From Torymus aiolomorphi (lineage: Eukaryota > Arthropoda > Insecta > Hymenoptera > Torymidae), in the NCBI GenBank assembly GCA_036365515.1, contig CM070876.1:106257810-106321809 (forward strand): DNA of 64,000 bases. The letters run 5' to 3'. A program made the position numbers and the translations under genes. Every line of letters begins with the position of its first letter. The first letter of the stretch is position 1. Under the pieces are notes generated by a model. That model was not told the origin of the DNA and made no database searches. It was given only the letters and a program-made list of their open reading frames with translations. Below, piece by piece: positions 19,369 through 29,150 of the stretch.

Positions 19369-21252
19369 CTACCGAGCGAGCCTGTTCGTGGGGTTTTTCA
19401 TCTGCCGCAGACTGCTGTGGTCTGTCACAACCTTAAACTCGTAGCCTTCGATGTAAGGGCGAAACTTCTGTATCGCCCAGACAACCGCAAGGCACTCCCT
19501 TTCCGTTACGCTATAGTTTCGCTCCGCCGGGTTTAACACCCGGTTAGCGAACTCGATCACTCGCTCTTGTGTCTCTACTTCCTGTAGCAGCACCGCGCCA
19601 AGGCCTACATCGCTCGCATCTGTCTGCACGATGAAAAGGCCGTTTGGGTCACGGCCATGTAGGACCGGAGCGGTCATAATCATCGCCTTCAACAGCTCGA
19701 AGGCGCCTTGCTGCTCATCGAGCCATTCGTACTTCTGGTTCTTCTTTGTCAGACTCGTGAGTGGCTCGGCGATCGTGGCATAGTTCGGAATGAACTTCCT
19801 ATACTACGATGAAGTACCCAGGAATCGGCGCAGCTGCCTCAGATTCTGCGCCTGCGGAAAATTGTTTATTGGCTCGATCTTGGCCGGGTTCGGCCTCGTG
19901 CCGTCCCGGTTAACCAAGAAGCCCAAATATGCTACCTCTTGCTTGCAGAAAACACATTTTTCTGCGTTGAGAGTTAATCCAGCGGCGACGAGCCTTTCCA
20001 ACACCATTTTCAAGCACTTCTTATGCTCCTCGAACGTTTTTGCGACTACGATGATGTCGTCGAGGTAGGCGTAGACGTAAGGCTCCAGCTCGGGTCCGAG
20101 CACTTGGTCAATGAGCCGCTGGAAGGTAGCCGGCGCGTTCGTCAGTCCGTACGGCATCCGCCGGAACTGGAACAGGCCCAGCCCCGGCACCGTGAAAGCG
20201 GTGATGGGCCGCGCCTCCTCCGCTAACGGTATCTAATGATACGCGCTCTTGAGGTCAAGCGTGGAGATGAACTGCGCCTTCCTCAATTTCCGCAGAATAT
20301 CTTGCATATTCGGCAGAGGGTAGGCGTCGGGTTCGGTGACTGCATTCACCTTCCGCAGGTCGTTGTAGAACCGTCGTGTGCCGTCGGTCTTCGGCGTCAT
20401 CACGACGGGGCTCGACCAACCACTCTTGGAGGGCACGATGATGCCTTGGTTCAGCATTTCGCAAACCTGGCGATGCATCTCCTCCTGCACCTTATCCGAC
20501 ACTGGATAATGGCGCTGCTTGATTGGTCGAGCGTTTTCTACGTGAATCTCATGCTCCACGCCTCTGATGCAACCTAGTCCTGACGGAAGCTTGCCTAGGA
20601 CCTCGTCCACTATGACCTTCAGCTCCTCTCGCTGAAGGTCTGTAGCGTCCTCGAGCCTAATTACCGCTACCGAGCTAGGATCGGGGGTCAAGCTGGCTAC
20701 TTCCAGCTCGACATTGGCTTCCGTCTCCTTACAGAATAGCCTATCCGTATCCGGGTCTAGTACGGCCCTGAACGCTCGTACAAAATTGACCCCTAAGTAG
20801 CAGTCGGCATCTAAGTTCGGCATTATGGCGACTCGGATATCGCGAGTGAGGCCAGCCACAGTGATGGGCAGCATCACGTGGCCTAGCAAGGGGCTGCGGC
20901 TGCCATCGGCTAACCTTACCCCTCTCTTTTCGGACGCTACAAACTCCTGGTCCAGCGCTGTCACTAGTTGGAGTCCGACAGAGCCCATCACCGTCGTGGA
21001 AGCTCCCGGATCCAACAGCGCGCGGAGGTTAAACTCGCCGACCTCAATTCGCAGCCACCACCTTGTCTCTGCGTCGGTCGGTTGCCTCGCCGAGGCCTCT
21101 CCTCGGTTCGCAACTGGCGAGGGTGCCGCGGATTCTTTCGCGGCGGGGCGGCTATCGCAGGCGGCCAAAACATCTTCGCCTTTGGGGGCCTCTTCAGGGA
21201 GGGGGGCGGTAGTGATCCCCTCTATGCGCTCGCTTTCCCGTTTCCCGCGCAA
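19369..21252 (-). pseudogene. Gypsy protease, reverse transcriptase and RNase H
   Basis: One frame with in-frame TAG stops (20233-20235, and near 19801) carries three domains. The protease site reads ALLDPGASTTV (D-P-G instead of D-S/T-G). RT has STLDLKSAYH, FRRMPYGLTNAPATFQRLI and YLDDIIVVA with all Asp residues present. RNase H has QTDASDVGLGAVL, TERECLAVVWA and VVTDHSSL. The order PR-RT-RH-IN is that of Ty3/gypsy. The start overlaps the end of gag by about 30 bases in another frame, as expected for programmed frameshifting. It ends at 19369 with a further TAG. Confidence 0.92.
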
Positions 21253-23115
21253 TTAGGGCAGTAGCGCGCTATATAGCCGACAAGGCCGCATGAGTAGCAA
21301 CTCAGCGGCGGCCTTGGCTCTTTTGGAGGGTTACCCTCGGTGCTTGCGGAGGGAGCAGAATCGTTCGGGGGGCTCGTCGCCTTCACCTCCTGCCTTGGTT
21401 TGGGGGGCCTCCTTGCCCCGCCGCGCCCAGATGGCTGGTTACCGCTCCCTCTGCGCGGTCCCGGGGGCGTATTTCGCCCGGAGCGCTCCCCTCCGGAGCC
21501 TCGCCGGTCGGATTGACGCTCGCTCAGCACTCGCCGAAGCATTTCCTCCAAGCCCTCCAGCTTGGCGCCCTTCTGGACCACCGCGGCAGCCACTTTGCCT
21601 TCCTTGGCATCGCCTTTAGGCCTTCGTGGCGCCTCGGTGTTTTCCGGCGGTTTATACGCCATTTCAGGCAGTAGCGCCGCTGTTGGCGGTGGGGGAGGTC
21701 GGAACGTCTTCGAATTCTCCAACGTTTGCACTGCGTCCACTGCCAACTCCAGTAGCTCCTCTACTGTGCTGAAGTCGGACCTACGGACCATCGCTTGCAG
21801 CTGTGGCCGTAGGTTTCGGTGCAGCTGGTCCAGCTGTTGCTCCGAGCTGGGAGGCGGCGATATTTTCCTCACTATCGCGATGAGGCACGTGATATAATCT
21901 CTTACGGCCTCGTCCGCCCCTTGGTTCGGTTGTTCGCCTCTGCTATCAACCGCTGCTGGTACCTCTTCGTCGTCCCGTACCAGCGTTTCGCTGCAGTTAC
22001 GAAATCTTGCCACGTGGCCCATTTCTCCTTCTTACGGTACCACGTGGCCGCCGTGTCAGTGAACAACTCTGACAGCGACGACAACACCTCTTCTTCGGAG
22101 AGGTTTGCCAGGACTCGATAGTCCTCCAGCCTTGCCAGGAATACGTCGATACTCTGGCTCTTCGCACCAGAGAATCGAATTTGCCATTTCCTGGCGATTT
22201 GGCCTATATCCCGCGAGTGGAACATATTCGACCTCGAGAAGTTCCCTGTCGCACCTGGCGCGCCATATGTCGGCCAGCTCGAACCTCTCGTCGAACCTCG
22301 GCGGTCACCCCTCACCCAGGCTGTATTTACTCCCTGTAAACCAGCCTGACCATCACGCCGAGCTGGCGGTGGTGTCGATGGCGAACTGATCCACGCATCG
22401 TTGCCGTTGACGGTGTACGTGTCATCGAATTGCACGTTGTGACCTTGCCGGGGTTCCGCAATGTGTGTGCTGGAAGCGGCGTGTCGCTGTTGGTTCAGAA
22501 CTAGATCCTCCAGTGATCTGAGTTTCGCTATTAGCTCCGCTAATAGCGAGTCGACTTCCCGAGGAATGCAGAACTCGGAGCCATCCTTTGCCAAGAGGCG
22601 AAGCATCTCTCCTGGCTGCGCTTGCTGTTCGTCGCTGTCTTCGTCGTTTTCGTCGCTCTGATTCTGTAGGAGTTGTTGTGTGCGTTGGTCCTTCGTTGCG
22701 CAGTGTCCCTGTTACTAGCTGTGACGTTTGGGTGTGGTGAGTGCTGGGTATCGGACACGGCCTCCGCCGTCGTCCTACGCAGTATCTCTAATATCTGCTC
22801 GCTTTTGAGCACTACGTCGAGGGGGTGTGAGTCCCAACTGGACGCTTGGACGAAGGAGCCGTCGTCTTCTGCCAGGATTTTTCGTAAGAGGTTTTCTCTT
22901 AGCGCCATCCGCCGGGGGATTACATCACCCGGCCCTTCCGGCTCCTCGAACTCTTGAGATGCATAACTACCCAGCACCCACTGGCTTAGCCTGTGCATCT
23001 TCAAGAATGTAGAGTCTTGTCGCCTCAATTGCAACTCAGACAGGTGGCTATCAATCTCACTTGGCGAGATCGACCACACCCAATCCTCCACAGCTTCTTG
23101 GATATTGTAAGACAT
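21222..23115 (-). pseudogene. Gypsy gag, two frameshifts
   Basis: Translation starts MSYNIQEAVEDWVWSIS at 23115, shifts frame near 22,610 (into MLRLLAKDGSEFC...) and again near 21,940 (into AVRDYITCLIAIVRKI...). The central block KWQIRFSGAKSQSIDVFLAR then LFTDTAATWYRKKEKW is a retrotransposon capsid domain. The C-terminus is Pro/Arg/Gly-rich and ends with a single zinc knuckle written CYSCGLVGYIARYCPNC, in which the expected His is Tyr. Gag would form the cytoplasmic particle and bind the RNA. Confidence 0.88.
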
Positions 23116-23696
23116 CGTTCGCTGGTTGTGTGTGTGTGTGCAAGGAGATTCCTCTTCAATCCCGTAAATTTAAAATGCTTTCGCACGGCCAGTGGTATCC
23201 TTCACAAGGTACCTACTGGATTACCACTGGCTCAGGAAGTCCCGATCTTCCCAACTGATGGTTTGGTTTTCGAACGCTAGGCCGAGGTAAATTCGCTTTT
23301 ACCCGCCCGCTTGGAGGTTATGTCGCTTATTGCGTAATACGCAAGCGATTCCGCGTTCAAAAATACAATTTTAAATTTTCGACCGTTTGCGCATGCGCAA
23401 CACTGAAATTACTGAATGTACCCATCTCCCCGTGAGGTGGGCAATCGAAATCACGATAGTGATTTTTCACTTTTTATTTTCGGTTTTGCGCATGCGCGGA
23501 CCCCAAAATTATTATGCGCACGCTCTAAAGTAATTCCCGCGTAAGCCTTTAGGCGGGTTAACCCTTTAAATAAAAAAAACGTCGAAATCCTCCAATTCAC
23601 CAATCCGGTGTGAAATCCGTTACTTTACTCCCCGGCGTGCACGTGTGTTGACGCGCAACGAGATAAAACGCTAAACCTATTTTAATCCCTCATATA
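23116..23696 (-). other. Gypsy 5' leader, gag-proximal part
   Basis: Untranslated leader upstream of gag. It holds a short GT run (23128-23140), two TTGCGCATGCGC motifs (23388 and 23493, the inner TGCGCATGCGCA being palindromic) and no ORF of note. Confidence 0.6.
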
Positions 23697-24135
23697 ATGA
23701 ATAATTAATAAATAATTAATAAATAATTAATAAATAATTAATAAATAATTAATAAATAATTAATAAATAATTAATAAATAATTAATAAATAATTAATAAA
23801 TAATTAATAAATAATTAATAAATAATTAATAAATAATTAATAAATAATTAATAAATAATTAGTAAATAATTAATAAATAATTAGTAAATAATTAGTAAAT
23901 AATTAGTAAATAATTAATAAATAATTAGTAAATCATTAATAAATCATTAATAAATCATTAATAAATCATTAATAAATCATTAATAAATCATTAATAAATC
24001 ATTAATAAATCATTAATAAATCATTAATAAATCATTAATAAATCATTAATAAATCATTAATAAATCATTAATAAATCATTAATAAATAATTAATAAATCA
24101 TTAATAAATAATTAATAAATAATTAATAAATAATT
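23697..24135. repeat. 11-bp AT minisatellite, about 40 units
   Basis: A head-to-tail array of the 11-mer AATAATTAATA in three phases. A homogeneous block (to about 23860) is followed by a block with the variant TTAGTAAATAA (about 23860-23930), then a block with ATCATTAATAA (about 23930-24090), then a mixture. The block structure suggests local expansion of variants. It lies in the gypsy leader between PBS and gag. Confidence 0.97.
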
Positions 24136-24404
24136 GCTAACTAATCTCTTTGCTGTCCTCACTATGTACTTCAACAAGTGCTCGGCCTTCACAAGCCATG
24201 TTCCTCACTAAGTACATGCAGGCCGGGTTATTTCCTCCAAGCCGGGGTACGAACCCTCAGTTGGTTACCCTTGCACATACTATAAAGTTTTGTAACAATG
24301 AATTATCCTCGCGATAATTAATTATTCGCAACGCGTGTCTCGACCTGTTTCAAAAATTAGCTAACTGCTATAAAGTTCGCCGTTCCCTAGTCTAATATGC
24401 TGCA
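24136..24404 (-). other. Gypsy 5' leader, PBS-proximal part
   Basis: No ORF. Unique sequence between the minisatellite and the primer-binding site. Confidence 0.6.
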
Positions 24405-24422
24405 ACACGTTAATAGGCGCCA
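24405..24422 (-). promoter_or_regulatory. Gypsy primer-binding site
   Basis: On the minus strand TGGCGCCTATTAACGTGT starts three bases after the LTR end (...CCCCGTTACA). A TGGCGCC start is typical of retroelement PBSs that pair with the 3' end of a tRNA. The tRNA is not identified. Confidence 0.7.
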
Positions 24423-24424
24423 GT

Positions 24425-24549
24425 TGTAACGGGGTGAATTTAAAAGAGGGAATGAATCCCTCTCTGGGGTGCGCGGAGGTATTATACGGGCGTCTACTAC
24501 GCCCGGGGCAGCTCGCCGTTGTAGAAGGACCCGTAGGCCGGCCGGAGCG
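24425..24549 (-). repeat. Truncated gypsy 5' LTR
   Basis: 125 bp matching the U5 end of the 3' LTR at 15288-15412 with a few differences, including TGTAACGG here versus TATAACGG there. It stops abruptly at GGAGCG. The sequence beyond is unrelated. Confidence 0.9.
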
Positions 24550-24732
24550 GCCAGGCCCAACCCTTTACTGTGTATACTATAAATACTAACCAATCTCATG
24601 TTTTGCGTTAACATCGACTTCATGTGTACTACGTAACACACGTTATAATTTATGGTGTTAATTATTGTATCACGCGAGTGTTTAGTTCTATTAATTACAT
24701 TGTATTAATTGTTTTTTCTGTTTTATAAAAAA

Positions 24733-24785
24733 TTGTAGCTTGAAGAGCTTGGCAGAGCAAGCCAACGAAACGTTGCTTTTTCTAA
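24733..24785 (+). ncRNA. Hammerhead-like motif upstream of PLE 2
   Basis: The core reads TTGAAGA (C3 changed to T), stem II is GCTTGGC opposite GCCAAC, then GAA-ACGT-T. Inner stem I GTAGC pairs with GCTTT at three positions. The C3 substitution probably inactivates it. Its place at the 5' side of PLE 2 fits the tandem arrangement of these elements. Confidence 0.6.
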
Positions 24786-24889
24786 TGAAATCGTTGAATT
24801 TTTTATTTCTAATCCTCGCCTCCGTCAGATCCACTTAACTCATCACCTTCTTAGAAAAAATTTGGGAGTGCGATATTTTACTCATATTC

Positions 24890-25820
24890 TACACAATACG
24901 TTTTTTACTTTTAATGGTCAAGCCTATCAACAAATTTATGGAACCCCGATGGGTTCACCGATCTCACCATTATTTGCGGACATTGTAATGGATGATTTGG
25001 AAAAGAATTGCTTACGAGAATTAGAACTACATTATGACGGTACCCCTATTTTTTATTACACATATGTTGACGACACTCTTATTTGTGTTATAAAACAACA
25101 TATTGACACAGTGATTAAAGTTTTTAATGCTTATGACAATAATCTAAAATGTACTTATGTACTAGAAGATAATAAAAAATTAATTTTTTAGATATGACAT
25201 TAATTAGAACTGACAATAAAATTTTGACAAATTGGTACCAAAAACGAACATCATCGGGACGTGTAATCAATTTATTTTCAAATCATCCAACACAGCAAAA
25301 AAAGAATATTATTTTTAATCTAGTTGATAGGGCGTTTTTACTCTCAGATTCTAATTTTCACTTAGACAATATAAAACTCATAAAGAAGATTTTACGTAAC
25401 AATGATTATCCTATGTGGTTTATAGAAAAACATATCGAATTTAGATTTAAATAACTTAAGTATGGTTATACATATAATACGCACCAAAATTGCTATAAAT
25501 TAATAGTCTATATTTATAGTCTATCTAATATGTTAAAATCTCATAACATTTGCACAATTCCATTATTGAATAAAAGTGTCTTCGAGCATTCGGTTAGGCA
25601 AAGACATAACCAAAAAATGGGATCGTACTAATGTGGTGTATAAATTTGATTGCTAAATTGCTCTGCTACATACATAGGAGAAACTAAAAGATCGTTATAC
25701 ACACGCATTAATGAACATAAAACAAACAAAAATAAAGAGTCTCTTGTCAGTACACATCGATTGGAAAACGAACATGAGTTCGATTGGGAAAATACATCCG
25801 TCTTAGATTTTGAAATCAAT
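24890..25820 (+). pseudogene. PLE 2 RT / GIY-YIG fragment
   Basis: Begins at NTFFTFNGQAYQQIYGTPMG and keeps PLFADIVMDD and YVDDTL, so the RT palm is present but the fingers are lost. A frameshift at about 25188 (KKLIF versus KKINFLDMTL) and a stop at 25452-25454 follow. The endonuclease region is decayed after about 25500, though KESLVSTHRLENEHEFDWEN-like wording survives near 25735-25800. Non-functional. Confidence 0.9.
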
Positions 25821-25830
25821 TAGAAAAAAA

Positions 25831-26232
25831 TCGTTAAAAATATTACTTATGTTGACTGCAATTTACTATCAACTGATAAGAATTTTTCTATCGGTTTTAC
25901 AGTTTTACAAATTAAATTAAAATAATTAATATTTATGGTAGTCAGATTGCTCTTGTTTATAATCACCCCCGCAGAATCTGAAATAAAAACTTAATTAAAT
26001 CATTTCAGTCCCTGAGGAGGAGCCGGAGCGGGCTCGAAACGTTGGACAATGTGGTGGTGGTGGGCAGTCAGATCGTCCTTTGCTAACAAAGTTTTTTCCA
26101 GGTTTTAATTAAGTTTTTAATTCAGATTCTGCGGGGGTGATTATAGACAAGGGCAATCTGACTACCATAAATATTAATTATTTTAATTTAATTTGTAAGA
26201 CTGTAAGACCGATAGAAAAATTCTCATCAGTT
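25831..26232. mobile_element. Inverted-dimer insertion with 13-bp target duplication
   Basis: AATTAGAAAAAAA flanks the segment exactly (25818-25830 and 26233-26245). The uninterrupted equivalent in PLE 1 shows the empty site. Inside, arms 25870-25999 and 26104-26232 are inverted copies of each other and of the 144-bp element at 57392-57535. The spacer carries a hammerhead-like motif. This resembles the inverted partial copies known for Penelope-like elements. Confidence 0.85.
26008..26047 (+). ncRNA. Hammerhead-like motif, second sequence family
   Basis: Core CTGAGGA (position 7 is free in hammerheads), stem II GGAGCC opposite GGCTC, then GAA-ACGT-T. Stem I GTCC (26008-26011) pairs perfectly with GGAC (26044-26047). 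Helices I and II differ in sequence from the motif at 26539-26613 but pair equally well, which argues for a conserved RNA fold. Confidence 0.75.
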
Positions 26233-26538
26233 AATTAGAAAAAAAGACTGATTTCCGAAATGATCTATATAAAAAACAATCAAAATAGTATTAATAAAAA
26301 GGAAGATATCCAAAGACTAATTACAATGTATTTTCCTATCATTAACAAACTTGATGCTGTATAACACTTTGTGTAAAAATCGTTCAGCGTATATAAATAC
26401 AGTGTACGTGTTATTGTTTTCAGTCGAGAATAACATCTGATCGACATATGATATATACGTTTATAATTTCGGTAATTTTGATTTTTGTATTTATTCTTTG
26501 TTGTTTAATTGTCTTTAAAAAAAGTTTTATATGTTAAT

Positions 26539-26613
26539 TTATTTCTGTGTTTTGAATAAAGGCCTGATGAGGTTGGCGTACTAAGCCAACGAAACGTTGC
26601 CATAAAGAAATAA
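26539..26613 (+). ncRNA. Hammerhead ribozyme, best-preserved copy (PLE 2)
   Basis: Outer stem I TTATTTCT (26539-26546) pairs with AGAAATAA (26606-26613). Inner stem I GGC (26561-26563) pairs with GCC (26599-26601). The core CTGATGA is at 26564-26570. Stem II GTTGGC (26572-26577) pairs with GCCAAC (26585-26590). GAA and the self-complementary ACGT follow at 26591-26597, with the predicted cleavage position T26598. ACGT cannot close on itself, so stem III would form between two RNA copies, as in other minimal hammerheads. One unpaired G follows CTGATGA. Confidence 0.85.
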
Positions 26614-26654
26614 GATTTTTTTCAATTTTTTGCCTCCAAAGATCGTCCTCAACT

Positions 26655-27110
26655 GTTTAATATTTATTTATATGTTTTAATTTTTAAAACAATATTAAAA
26701 CATTTTTTTTTTTTTAGAATTTGTTTATTTCGTCCACAATTAGTTAATAAGAAGTATTTACGTGATTTTGGGGAACAATACTTTATTATAAAAGCGACAT
26801 TTCGGTGGTCACATTTTGCCAGCCTCTTCAGGCTAAACCTTGTTTACAATAATATAAAACATACCAACAGTAAAAATCATATTTCATGTACATTAAAAAA
26901 ATTAACAATAAGAGATAAAATTTCTCACTGTAGTCAATTACATGTAGAAACACATCAGTAAATTATTAGCAGGATTCCTGATACGGCGCACTATTTAAGA
27001 ACAAAGGTATTAATAATTATGAATTATAGAATATGCTCAGAAATTAATAAGTTTAAGTAGTTTCTTGTCTGTAGTGTTATTTGATTCATACGTAACTGAT
27101 AAAGCAGTCA
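26655..27110. other. Spacer with decayed PLE end
   Basis: Apart from the hammerhead-like motif at 26790-26836 nothing is recognised. The sequence is AT-rich. Confidence 0.5.
26790..26836 (-). ncRNA. Decayed hammerhead-like motif
   Basis: Minus strand: CTGAAGA core, GAA-ATGT-C and inner stem I AGC/GCT (three pairs) are present, but stem II (GGCTGGC opposite GACCACC) no longer pairs. It marks the 3' end of another Penelope-like copy whose coding part is gone. Confidence 0.5.
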
Positions 27111-27111
27111 T

Positions 27112-27440
27112 ATTGAATCTACTATTGTGAATTTTATGATTCTGAGTACAGAATCGTGGTCAGCGATCCCAAAAACCCCTATAATACTTTTTCAAGCAAA
27201 TTAAATGAAAATAAATCGGTGGCGCAGGGCTACCATATTGGATCCGCCATTTTGAATTTTACAATTCTCACTAAAGAATCGTGATCAACGACCCCGAAAA
27301 CCCCCTCATATACATTTTCGAACAAATCAAATGAAAATAAATCGAGATCGGTGGGGCAGGGCAGCCATATTTGATCCAACATTTTGAATTTTATGATTTT
27401 AACTACAGAACCTTAATCAGCAACCCCGAAAACCTAAAGA
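27112..27440. repeat. Three tandem units of about 125-132 bp
   Basis: GAATTTTA-starting units recur at 27129, 27254 and 27386, each followed by an AGAATCGTG-like block, a CCCCGAAAACCCC-like block and AAATGAAAATAAATCG. Units are diverged. They may be satellite-like or part of an unrecognised element. Confidence 0.8.
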
Positions 27441-28559
27441 ACCACTTCGTTTTTTTTTTTTTTTAATTGTAAAAAATTAGCCTCTTGAAAAGAATAACGT
27501 GATGTTGCCATATGGCGTCATTCCTACGCGTTAAAGGTTAATTTGATTTATTTTAACATTTATCGTTGAAAACGCAATTTAGCGTTTTTTGCATTTATTA
27601 TAATACTTTTCTCTCTTTGACAAATCCAGTTCATATACAATTATACCTCTCTACATCGCTAATTTTCCTTTGAAACTACACAATTACGATTCAATTTTGA
27701 TATTTAAACTTAGTTTGCTCCTATAATTTTATAAATAAATCGTCCAGCTGTTATAATAAACTCCATTTGAATCGAGCCATCTACATCGACCGTCTTATCG
27801 ACTACGACCCGTTCGTTACACGCAATAAGGAATAGGGAACAGGTATAGTACATGGGTATATCTATATACATATGATACAAGTGCTGTTTCTCATATATAT
27901 ATATATAGATATAGCAACCTATGTAACTTGCTGTATCTGTTCCGTTCCTTTTTGTACATATAGCTGGTCTAACTTCACGTTTATTGTGTTTCTTAGTTGA
28001 TAAAAAAATTTGTTTAGCTTTGCTGCAGTAAAATTGTAATTAAAATCCATTGAAAAAGTTTAATAACACTTATCACACAATATTAATATTTAATTAATAA
28101 TTTAATAATAATAAAAAGTCATTATTAAAAAGAGTTTGCTTCTTGTAAATATTCAATTTTGTTTCGAAAATGCACATTTTATCCAGTAAATAGCATGTCC
28201 CAAGAAGCAAATATGTTTCTAAAAAAAAAGTAAAAACAAATGCAAATGGTGGTGGATAAACGAAAAAATTGATAGCGGTAGAGGTCCTGAAATGACAGTG
28301 GTGAAAACATAAATAAACATTCCTGTTGATATAAGTGAATGTCATGAAATCATTCTGTTCCACACAAGTTTCTTTTGTAACTTTTAAAAAGAAATAATTT
28401 GTAGTGCTTGTCCTAGAAAATGTGATAGTGCTTCAATAACTGAGAGAAACGGGTTGTGTGTAAAACTAGTGTTATAGTGTAAAAATTGTGAAACTGTTAT
28501 CAGAGAAAATTTTACCATTGCACGAATTGAATCTACAAATAATAGACAAGCCGCATTTG
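27441..28559. other. AT-rich region, one imperfect hairpin
   Basis: About 27833-27945 forms an imperfect inverted repeat (GGAACAGGTATAGTACATGG versus CCTATGTAACTTGCTGTATC...GTTCC) around a TA run. Otherwise nothing is recognised. Minus-strand ORFs at 28094-28765 are not supported. Confidence 0.5.
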
Positions 28560-29150
28560 TGGTGAACCGAAAAACCGTAGAATCCACCAATGATATCCTG
28601 AATATAACTTTTGATTTGAAGCTGACAAGGGTAGTCAAGAGTGTAATGCCAATTATGAGGGTACTTCTTGTGGTATGGAAGTCCAGGCTGCTGTGAACAT
28701 TTGGAGTCGTTAGGTTCGAAAGAATGGTATGAGGTATTTAACACTTCTATCTGACGGAGATGCAAAAACTCGGACTCGGCTTAATGAAGTGGCACCTTAT
28801 GGAAAATCTATTTTAATATAATAAGAAGAATGCATGAACGATGTACAAAAGCGAATGGGTAATTAAAGGTCTCAGAGAATTTGCCACTAAAGAAAGGCTT
28901 GGTGGAATGTCAGGTGGAGCGCTTAGTTACTAAAATTAATGAGTTGCAGAAATATTACAAAAGAGCAATTGTCAATAATATGTATGATTTGAAGAGTATG
29001 CAAGATGCCATTCAAGCTAGTTTATATCATTATTCGTCGACAGACCAAAGACCTGCATTGGATGTCCAAAGGGTTCTTCATCATGGTTCTTTTTTAATAA
29101 AGGAGAATGAAACAGATCAAAGAGAGTATTGGCATATTCCATAATATCAG
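28560..29150 (+). pseudogene. Mutator-like transposase remnant
   Basis: Broken plus-strand frames read SCGMEVQAAVNIWSR (about 28670), MRYLTLLSDGDAKTRTRLNE (about 28728-28790), PYGKSIL, EECMNDVQKRMGN (28828-28862), then TKINELQKYYKRAIVNNM and SLYHYSSTDQRP in the ORF 28881-29144. The order (catalytic-looking LLSDGDAKT, an EEC...V.KRMG block, a YY.RAI.NN block and an H..STD..P block) matches the Mutator-like transposase domain found in many insect proteins, either mobile or domesticated. Several stops make it a pseudogene. The family name is from memory of the motif pattern. Confidence 0.6.

Larger units (their letters stand above)
15288..24549 (-). mobile_element. Gypsy-type LTR retrotransposon, minus strand
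   Basis: In minus-strand order the element has a truncated 5' LTR (24549-24425), PBS, a long leader with a minisatellite, gag, protease-RT-RNase H, integrase, a third ORF and a 3' LTR ending at 15288. The 125-bp block common to 15288-15412 and 24425-24549 identifies the LTRs. The 5' LTR is cut off at 24549, so the element has lost its U3/promoter on that side. All ORFs carry stops or frameshifts. Confidence 0.9.
24890..26654 (+). mobile_element. Penelope-like element 2, 5'-truncated
   Basis: Highly similar to PLE 1 but on the plus strand, starting in mid-RT at AATACGTTTTTTAC (24890s) and ending ...GATCGTCCTCAACT at 26654. It contains a 402-bp insertion with 13-bp target duplications (25831-26232). 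The DNA from 24786 to 24889 upstream is unrelated to PLE 1. Confidence 0.9.

Noticed and set aside
23697..24135. CRISPR-like array
   Set aside because: Contiguous 11-bp tandem units without spacers in a eukaryotic retroelement leader.
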